NCBI GenBank assembly: GCA_017525805.1
Contig: JAFXSH010000129.1
Location: 1 to 12,690, forward strand
DNA: 12,690 nt
Origin: Clostridia bacterium
Lineage (GTDB): Bacteria; Bacillota_A; Clostridia; Christensenellales; Aristaeellaceae
Direction of reading: 5' to 3'
Shown here: positions 7,821 through 12,690 of the stretch, in pieces
Position numbering within the stretch: position 1 is the first letter of the stretch
How the letters are laid out: each line of letters begins with the position of its first letter
The notes under the pieces: model-generated
What the model was told of the DNA's origin: nothing
What the model saw: only the letters and a program-made list of their open reading frames with translations
Database searches by the model: none
Translations under genes and position numbers: made by a program

Positions 7821-7849
7821 TTTAAAACGTGAAGAAATCCTTTTGTGAA
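7821..7849 (-). promoter_or_regulatory. Possible sigma-A-type promoter for the VOC gene
   Basis: On the minus strand TTCACA (7849-7844) and TTTAAA (7826-7821) are separated by 17 bases, giving 5/6 and 4/6 matches to TTGACA and TATAAT. It lies in an AT-rich 71-bp gap, about 43 bases before the VOC ATG. This is a weak motif match only. Confidence 0.28.
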
Positions 7850-9788
7850 TCACTGAACCGCGGCGCTTGCGTCCTTTTCCACGCCGTCGCCGTAGATGGT
7901 GGCGAAATCGTCCCGCATGGAGATGGTGCCGATGCCCTGCGCGCTGTAGCCCGCGATCTTGGCCTGGGCACTTTCATAATCGCCCCATTCCCGCGCTTCG
8001 TCGTCAGCCAGGACGATGTAGGAAAGGGCGGGATAGGGATTGTTTGTCACCACGTATGCACACATGGCTACGTCCCCGGAGCTGTTGCCGAAGGCCAGCA
8101 CCGGCTGCTGGCCGATCTCCCGCACGATGGCGTCCACCTTGGACATTTTGGCGTTCTCGCCGTAATAGTTTCCGTCGAACACCACCTTGTCCGTGCTTTT
8201 GAAGGTGTAATCCCCGTCGGCGGTATCGCCCTGGCCCGTGGCGGTGTAGCCGTATTCCGTGCCGATGACGTAGGCGGGGGCAATGTCCAGCGTATCCTTC
8301 ACGATGGCGCGGACGATGTTGCGCTCGGTGGCGGTGACGATGTAGACGGTAAAGTCATTGTCCCGCAGGTAGTCCACCAACTCCACCATGGGAAGGTAAA
8401 ACGCTTCACCCCGGGTCATGCCCGTGAAGCCCTCAGCCGGGGAATCCATGAAGCCCTTCACGTAGTCGCCCAATTCGGCGGGGGTCATGCCCGCATAGGC
8501 AAGGGCGGCGGCGGCGGCCTGCCGGGTGCTGATGCCCGAGGGCTTTTCCTGCCATTTGGTATCCACGATCTCCTGCGCCACGGCAAGAACCTCGTCCGTA
8601 GGCGTGTAATCGGGATTGTTCAGGACATAGTCCACAAATACCATGTATTCAAAGCACCGGGGATAGGTTTCGCACATGAGGGTGCCGTCCAGGTCGAACA
8701 CGGCAACGCGGTCCGCAACGGGAATGTAGCTTTCACTGGTTTCATCGGTGATGGCGGCGATATAGTCCATGATGGCGATTTTGGCTGCCGCGTCCTTGCT
8801 CCAGGAAGGCAAAGTCAGCCAGGATTTTTCGACGATATATCGAAACACGGACAATGCCGTTTCATAGTCCATATAGTCACCCTTGTTCGCCGCGCCGTCC
8901 AAGTTCTTCACAACGGCAGCTTCGGGGTGGAACTGGAGGCCCATGGCAAAGGTCTTATCGGTTCTTTCAATGGCTTCGATCATGGGAATGCCGTTGGTTT
9001 CCGTATAACCGGTCACGGTAAGCCGGGTGTTGTCCACATTTTTGATCGCCTGATGATGCCAGGAGGGGCAGCCGGTAAGCGTATCCGTGCCCACGATGTC
9101 AGAAAGCCAGGAGCCTTTCGCCACCTGCACGGTATGGGGCGCGTAATCCCGGTAGCTTTCGGGGGTGGCCTTCTGGTTGCGGTGGGTGTAGTCATACGCG
9201 ACGCCCTGATTTTCAAACCAGGTGGGAATGTCCTGAATGACTTCCCCGCCGGAAATGACGCCGAGCATCTGCGCGCCCCGGCGGAAGCCCATGAGGGGAA
9301 TATCACAGTCTAAGCAGTAGGGCCATGGTCAAATAATCGGATACGTCCCGCTCGGCGTTGTAGTCGATTTCCGCCTCGATGCCGTGCCATTCTTCGGGGG
9401 CATAGTACAGGGTAGGGCTGATGTCCTCGCCGCCGGTAAACAGAACGATGCTCACGTTTCCCACGGCTTCCGCCGCGTTGGAGCCGTGCCAGGTATTGCA
9501 TTTCACATACTTGGCGGCGGTTTCGTCCAGCATGTTGATTTCCGTCTTTCCTTCGGTCAGGCGGCCTTCCGCGTCGTAGCTTAAATCAGCCGAGAACACC
9601 TGATTCAGCATCACCCATTCGCCGCCCGCCGCTTCCACGGCGCGGCACACGTTGGTAAAGAACTCCGAATCCGTATCGGCCCGCCAGGCGATGCCCACCA
9701 CGGTTTTTTGAGAGGCCTCGGCCAGCGAAACGCCGCAGACGCTTGCCAACAGCACGAATTCCAGCAGCAGCGCGACAATCTTTTTCAT
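7850..9788 (-). pseudogene. Secreted peptidase C26-HAD phosphatase fusion, frameshifted and lacking catalytic Cys
   Basis: ATG 9788 follows AGGAGG by 9 bases and encodes a signal peptide (MKKIVALLLEFVLLASVCG to ...SLA). The first frame covers the N-terminal part of a gamma-glutamyl hydrolase-like C26 domain (IVLFTGGEDISPTLYY, ERDVSDYLTMA) and stops at 9303-9305. Dropping one C from the run at 9320-9322 restores YCLDCDIPLMGFRRGAQMLG, GGEVIQDIP and the His/Glu motif GLQFHPEA. The expected GFCRG nucleophile is GFRRG (CGC at 9281-9283), so the Cys is missing. A HAD domain follows, with motif I VFDLDGTL, motif II IVTAT, a motif III Lys in ENAKMSKVD and motif IV FGNSSGDVAM, all intact. Corrected length is about 645 residues. 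Family C26 hydrolyses gamma-glutamyl bonds; HAD enzymes of this type are phosphatases. The downstream frame could be translated only from its own start near 9292, without a signal peptide. Domain calls are firm; activity is probably lost. Confidence 0.85.
8781..8809 (-). repeat. Internal C26-HAD linker segment that recurs in the agp-like leader
   Basis: This stretch, encoding PSWSKDAAAK, matches 11081-11109 (PSWSKAAEAK), with two mismatches over 29 bases. The second copy encodes the region around the end of the signal peptide in the agp-like gene. Confidence 0.7.
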
Positions 9789-9804
9789 TTTCCTGATCCT
9801 CCTG
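9751..9804 (-). repeat. Duplicated ribosome-binding-site/signal-peptide leader, copy 1
   Basis: These 54 bases cover the AGGAGG site, ATG 9788 and the first ~12 codons of the C26-HAD gene. They match 11117-11170 in front of the agp-like gene at about 50 of 54 positions, including 19 identical bases from the ATG back through the ribosome binding site. Confidence 0.85.
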
Positions 9805-9840
9805 TCCATAGTCTTTTCTTCCTAAATACCTATCGTTTTT

Positions 9841-11154
9841 TTACGCCGCGTCGTCCATCGGTTTTTCGGCGGTGTATCGTTCTACCAGCGCGTTATAGGC
9901 GGAAATGGTATCGTCCAGCAGCTTGAACAGGTCGGCTTCGGCGATCCTTCCCTCCGCGTCCATGCCCGCAAAATGCAGCGGGTAAATCACGGGCGGGTTC
10001 TCCAGGGTCAGCTGCTCCATGGAGCGGAGCTGCGCCGTGCTCTGATAAATCAGGCTGATTTTATAATACGCTTCGTTTTCATCATTTACCCAGCGCTCGA
10101 ACACCAGCTTCACGCCGATGGGCGTATGCTGCTCCACGGTTTCCGGCAGCAGGTAATCCCCGTAATTCAACGCGGCCAGCACGCTGGCGACGTTAGCGTC
10201 ATGCCCGCAGAGGAAAGAGAATTTCCGGCCCTCCGCGCTCAGTTCGGCGCGGATTTCTTCCAGCAGCGGGTGCGCCACGTTGACAGAAACAAGGGGCGAG
10301 CAAAATAGCATGTCGCTGTACGTATCCACGATGGAATGGATCAGCCGCCAGTCCTCGTCCGTCAGGTCATGGCCAAAAGCGGCCTTCTGTTTGTCCGGTT
10401 CCTCATAGTATTGCAGGATCATGGCGTCCGCCACGCTGGTGGCGTTTTTGATGGGGCCGGTCATTTTCGGCTCTTTGCCCGTTCCCAGGGTGAGGACGGT
10501 TTCGCCCGCTTTAAGATCGCCGTATTTTCCCGCTTGATAGGCTTCGCTCTGTTCAATGTCAGCCGTGTCCATCAGCAGGGAAATGGCGTCGTTCAGGCTG
10601 GTAAGAATCCCGTCCAGCCCGGCTTCGCCGCCCTTTTCGGCGATTTGGGCGATGGCGTCCTGCATGTATTCCTCCGTAACGAAGTTCAGGGACGGTTCAA
10701 AAACGGGGTCCATGGTATCATAGGTTACGTGGGTTTCGATGTGCGCCGCCGCCACAGGCAAAAGGCCTGCGGAGAAGTACCGCGCGGTCGCGATGGTGCG
10801 CTGCTTGGCGTTGGCGTAGAAGCGGACGACTCCTTCCTCCGGCTGATAATTCTCCGGGAAAAGGCCCTCCTGTTCCAGCCACAGCCGGAAATACTGGCCC
10901 ATCAGGGTTTCCAGCACCGCGCCGCGCAGGGAAAGCTCGCTGGGATTGGACGTCCACTGGAACCATTCGTGGGGCGTAATGTCTCCCAGCAGCGAACCGC
11001 TGCCCGACAGGGGCGAACGGATGTTGTGGCGGCTCAGGATCACCACGCGATCCAAGGTATCATCCGATTGTTCAGCACGCTTGGCTTCCGCGGCCTTGCT
11101 CCAGGAAGGAAACAGCAGAACGAATCCCAGCAGCAGCGCGAAAATCCTTTTCAT
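9841..11154 (-). CDS. agp: Secreted histidine-acid phosphatase, Agp (glucose-1-phosphatase)-like
   Basis: A histidine phosphatase of clade 2, which removes phosphate from small phosphorylated compounds through a phospho-His intermediate. Numbered from ATG 11154 (437 aa): signal peptide 1-~24 (MKRIFALLLGFVLLFPSWSK...), catalytic RHNIRSP (42-48), Agp-type ANAKQRTIATARYF, and the proton-donor motif GHDANVASVLAAL (H318 D319). The C-terminal stretches TPIGVKLVFERW and SLIYQSTAQLRS resemble E. coli Agp more than phytase AppA. It should act outside the membrane and supply sugar and/or phosphate. The ATG is chosen by AGGAGG 9 bases upstream; a longer frame to 11196 has no signal peptide. Its leader is a near copy of that of the next gene. 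It lies 38 bp after the DUF3574-like gene, in the operon of the two-component system. Glucose-1-phosphate is the family guess; other phosphate esters are possible. Confidence 0.9.
   Translation of the reverse strand: MKRIFALLLGFVLLFPSWSKAAEAKRAEQSDDTLDRVVILSRHNIRSPLSGSGSLLGDITPHEWFQWTSNPSELSLRGAVLETLMGQYFRLWLEQEGLFPENYQPEEGVVRFYANAKQRTIATARYFSAGLLPVAAAHIETHVTYDTMDPVFEPSLNFVTEEYMQDAIAQIAEKGGEAGLDGILTSLNDAISLLMDTADIEQSEAYQAGKYGDLKAGETVLTLGTGKEPKMTGPIKNATSVADAMILQYYEEPDKQKAAFGHDLTDEDWRLIHSIVDTYSDMLFCSPLVSVNVAHPLLEEIRAELSAEGRKFSFLCGHDANVASVLAALNYGDYLLPETVEQHTPIGVKLVFERWVNDENEAYYKISLIYQSTAQLRSMEQLTLENPPVIYPLHFAGMDAEGRIAEADLFKLLDDTISAYNALVERYTAEKPMDDAA
11081..11109 (-). repeat. Copy of a C26-HAD linker segment inside the agp-like leader
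   Basis: Near-identical to 8781-8809. It lies almost directly after the duplicated signal-peptide segment at 11117-11170, so this N-terminus is made of two pieces that are ~1 kb apart in the C26-HAD gene. Confidence 0.7.
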
Positions 11155-11170
11155 TTTCCTGATCCTCCTG
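11117..11170 (-). repeat. Duplicated ribosome-binding-site/signal-peptide leader, copy 2
   Basis: Counterpart of 9751-9804, with about four differences in 54 bases. It holds the AGGAGG site, ATG 11154 and the codons for MKRIFALLLGFVL. Confidence 0.85.
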
Positions 11171-11192
11171 TTTTTTGCTGGACCGTTCCTGT

Positions 11193-11639
11193 TCATTTTC
11201 CGCTGTAATAGTCCATGGTGATCTCGCTTTCCTCGATCAGCACCGTGTTTTGGTTCAGGGCCTTGATGATCTCGTCCGCCGCCTGATACACCGTGGCCTT
11301 GTCCGCGCCGTCGAAGTAACAGACCAGCGTATACTCATGGGTGATGGCGCCCGTTTCGTCCGTCCACGCGCCGGTGGCCTCCTGGAGGGTGTAGCCCTCA
11401 AAGTATTTAAGGCACACGGTATCCACGATGTTCCGGGCTTCCTCCTGGGTCATTTCCATCTTATAGGTGTCCTTATCGTTGGTGCCCACGTACAGGACGT
11501 ATTGGACGCTTTTGCCCGTGTCCGCTTTGGGCGCGTTTGCCGCGTTGATATGCGTCAGCAGCAGCCCGGCGCATACCGCCGAGCAGCACAGGCTGACGAT
11601 GGAAATGATGACCGCGATGATTGTTCCGTTTTTCTTCAT
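11193..11639 (-). CDS. DUF3574-like protein with N-terminal signal/anchor
   Basis: 148 residues, starting at ATG 11639 with AGGAGG about 8 bases upstream. An N-terminal hydrophobic segment (TIIAVIISIVSLCCSAVCAG, residues 6-25) is a signal peptide or TM anchor. The rest has the look of DUF3574: YVLYVGTNDKDTYKMEMTQE, an FEGYTLQEATGAWTDETG turn (the 'G-T-x-x-A-x-G-x-W' pattern), YTLVCYFDGADKA, then AADEIIKALNQ. Members are small extracytoplasmic proteins of unknown function, often with a ferredoxin-like alpha/beta pattern. The frame stays open upstream to 12179, but the strong ribosome binding site and the hydrophobic start place the N-terminus here. It sits between the response regulator and the Agp-like phosphatase, so a role near the cell surface is likely (inference). 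Not an enzyme I can name. Confidence 0.8.
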   Translation of the reverse strand: MKKNGTIIAVIISIVSLCCSAVCAGLLLTHINAANAPKADTGKSVQYVLYVGTNDKDTYKMEMTQEEARNIVDTVCLKYFEGYTLQEATGAWTDETGAITHEYTLVCYFDGADKATVYQAADEIIKALNQNTVLIEESEITMDYYSGK

Positions 11640-11652
11640 GGTGATTTCCTCC

Positions 11653-11801
11653 TTATTGATCCAAATACGCCAGCATACGATCCTGCACGTTCTTTTCAAG
11701 ATTCCGATATACAGCATATTTCTGGCAATCTCGTATTGTTTTGGTGTCAGGCGTTCAAGCCGGGAAACCTGAATAGCTCGTAGTAAGTTTGTACGATTCA
11801 T
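11653..11801 (-). pseudogene. Small unknown ORF (~48 codons if repaired), probably frameshifted
   Basis: ATG 11801 overlaps the TGA of the response regulator (ATGA), the usual sign of translational coupling. It reads MNRTNLLRAIQVSRLERLTP and KQYEIARN. A frame change near 11716-11721 then gives AVYRNLEKNVQDRMLAYLDQ and a TAA at 11653-11655, which abuts the GGAGG of the next gene. Both ends thus have operon-like junctions and the repaired peptide is a plausible amphipathic helical protein, but no single frame covers it. In its starting frame it runs straight into the DUF3574-like gene. I recognise no family. It could instead be an N-terminal extension of that gene, which I think less likely. 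Confidence 0.38.
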
Positions 11802-12601
11802 TCCCTCATCCGCATCAGCTTGGCCAGCGTGGATTCTCCAAAAGAATATTGGCTCATGTATTCCCCATGGAAGGACTGCTTTCCCTCCGGGCTGCCCGAC
11901 AAATAATGAAAATAATCGCAGTCCAGCAGGGAAGGATTGACTCCCAGCATTCCCCGGCTTCGCACCAGCGCCTCGCCGAAGCCGCAATCGGTCAGCGTGG
12001 TTTGCAGATCGGCAATCAGCATACGGAGATGGCTCGCGTGGGCAGTATCTCCCGGCGCTTCCGGCCAGAAAAAGCTGATCAGTTGGCCCATGCTGCACAG
12101 CGCACCGTTTCGGTCGATCAGGTAGGCAAAGAGTTCTTTTGTTTTTCTGCGCTGGAAAACGACGGGCTTGTCGCCGCACCAGACTTCAAACTGTCCAAAG
12201 CACTGCGCTTTGAGCCGTTTGGGAAACGCTCTGGCTGATGTGGAAACGGGATAGCGCAGGTGCCGCAGCGCTTCGTCAAGCTGTTCTTCCGAGATAGGCT
12301 TGAGCAGAAAGCCGCTGGCGTACAGCTCCAAAGCGGAGAGGGCATACTCCGCGTGGCCGGTGATAAAGACGATGTTGGTCTGGGGCCGGAAAGTGTTCAG
12401 CCACTGGGCGACCTCCAAGCCATTCAGGCCCGGCATTTCCACATCCAAAAAGATCACGTCTGGCGGAAACTGCGCCACCAGCTCCAGCGCCTCGTCCCCG
12501 GAAGCGGCGATCCGATGGGTTCCGTTGGAATCCAGCCGAAGTAGCCCGTCCCGCACGGATTGAAGGACATTTGGGTTATCGTCAACCGTCAGCGTAATCA
12601 C
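11798..12601 (-). CDS. Response regulator: REC, winged-helix (OmpR/SARP-like) and short BTAD-like region
   Basis: A two-component DNA-binding regulator of 267 aa. REC domain 1-~115: acidic pair D7/D8, phospho-acceptor D53 (FLDVEMPGLNG), switch T81 and K101-P102. Residues ~130-220 form a winged helix (LKAQCFGQFEVWCGDKPVVF, RRKTKELFAYLIDRNG, WPEAPGDTAHASHLRMLIADL). Residues ~228-267 (DYFHYLSGSPEGKQSFHGEYMSQY cut short near LMRMRE) look like the start of a BTAD region, which is often longer in family members. The start is GTG 12601, with AGGAGGG about 7 bases upstream; no ATG fits as well. It overlaps the upstream histidine-kinase frame by 20 bp, so the two form a cognate pair. By position it probably controls the phosphatase genes downstream. 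Confidence 0.92.
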   Translation of the reverse strand: MITLTVDDNPNVLQSVRDGLLRLDSNGTHRIAASGDEALELVAQFPPDVIFLDVEMPGLNGLEVAQWLNTFRPQTNIVFITGHAEYALSALELYASGFLLKPISEEQLDEALRHLRYPVSTSARAFPKRLKAQCFGQFEVWCGDKPVVFQRRKTKELFAYLIDRNGALCSMGQLISFFWPEAPGDTAHASHLRMLIADLQTTLTDCGFGEALVRSRGMLGVNPSLLDCDYFHYLSGSPEGKQSFHGEYMSQYSFGESTLAKLMRMRE

Positions 12602-12690
12602 TTTTTTTCCCTCCTATTGGGATCAGCACTACCGCACGAACACCGTTTTCATCGCTGTTCAAATGAAGAGAGCCGCCCTGGGATTCCAGC
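12582..12690 (-). CDS. Sensor histidine kinase, C-terminal end only
   Basis: The 36 visible codons enter from the right edge. They read LESQGGSLHLNSDENGVRAV and VLIPIGGKK, ending with SDYADG and TGA at 12582-12584. The GG-SLHLNS / GVRAVVLIP pattern is the last strands of a HATPase_c domain, as found at the end of sensor kinases. The frame overlaps the response-regulator GTG by 20 bp, the usual layout for a coupled pair. Sensor region and phosphorylation site are outside the window. Confidence 0.8.
   Translation of the reverse strand, partial: LESQGGSLHLNSDENGVRAVVLIPIGGKKSDYADG

Noticed and set aside
7829..9313. A 494-codon open frame on the plus strand
   Set aside because: It lies fully antisense to the C26-HAD gene, which has clear motifs. 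The translated protein is rich in His and Gly and shows no domain; GC-rich codon use on the minus strand keeps this frame open.
10336..11208. A 290-codon open frame on the plus strand
   Set aside because: It is antisense to the Agp-like phosphatase and has no recognisable domain.
11640..12179. N-terminal extension of the DUF3574-like protein to 12179
   Set aside because: Most of it overlaps the response regulator in another frame, and a strong ribosome binding site and hydrophobic N-terminus mark the start at 11639.
1..12690. CRISPR arrays, tRNA or rRNA genes, transposases, attachment sites
   Set aside because: No direct-repeat/spacer pattern, cloverleaf-like stretch, transposase motif or terminal repeats were seen.

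Overview
The window looks like chromosome of a gut- or rumen-type Clostridia (Firmicutes). The grounds are moderate-to-high GC, strong AGGAGG-type ribosome binding sites, and SpoIIE-family, SBP_bac_3/HisM-type and REC-wHTH-BTAD proteins of the kinds common in that class. Every gene I can support lies on the minus strand, so transcription runs from high to low coordinates. I cannot name the species.

Right half, in transcription order: the last 36 codons of a sensor histidine kinase (12690-12582); a response regulator with REC, winged-helix and BTAD-like parts (12601-11798); a small, probably frameshifted ORF joined by an ATGA overlap (11801-11653); a DUF3574-like secreted or membrane-anchored protein (11639-11193); an Agp-like histidine-acid phosphatase with signal peptide (11154-9841); a secreted peptidase C26-HAD fusion broken by a +1 frameshift and also lacking its catalytic Cys (9788-7850); and a frameshifted VOC/glyoxalase-fold gene (7778-7403). 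Gaps are short from the kinase to the C26-HAD gene, so this is probably one two-component-controlled operon for extracytoplasmic phosphatases. The VOC gene may have its own promoter.

Middle: 7146-7402 is the only long gap (about 260 bp). It holds a strong imperfect hairpin and a 36-codon ORF with a good ribosome binding site, just ahead of the second operon.

Left half, in transcription order: a giant amino-acid ABC transporter subunit (7145-3378) that fuses a signal peptide, four substrate-binding-domain equivalents in a phase-shifted order (half, full, full, full, half) and a HisM-type permease; its ATPase (3385-2291), which carries a C-terminal RsbW/SpoIIAB-like GHKL domain with degenerate ATP-binding motifs; a multi-TM sensor remnant with an in-frame stop (2226-1849); and a dCache-HAMP-SpoIIE/PP2C phosphatase that runs off the left edge (1766-1).

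The most interesting part is this left operon. A complete ABC uptake system, an anti-sigma-kinase-like domain fused to its ATPase and a membrane PP2C phosphatase sit together, which suggests (inference) that amino-acid transport is coupled to a partner-switching type of signalling. Four genes in the window carry apparent disabling lesions; assembly error and genuine decay cannot be told apart from sequence alone.
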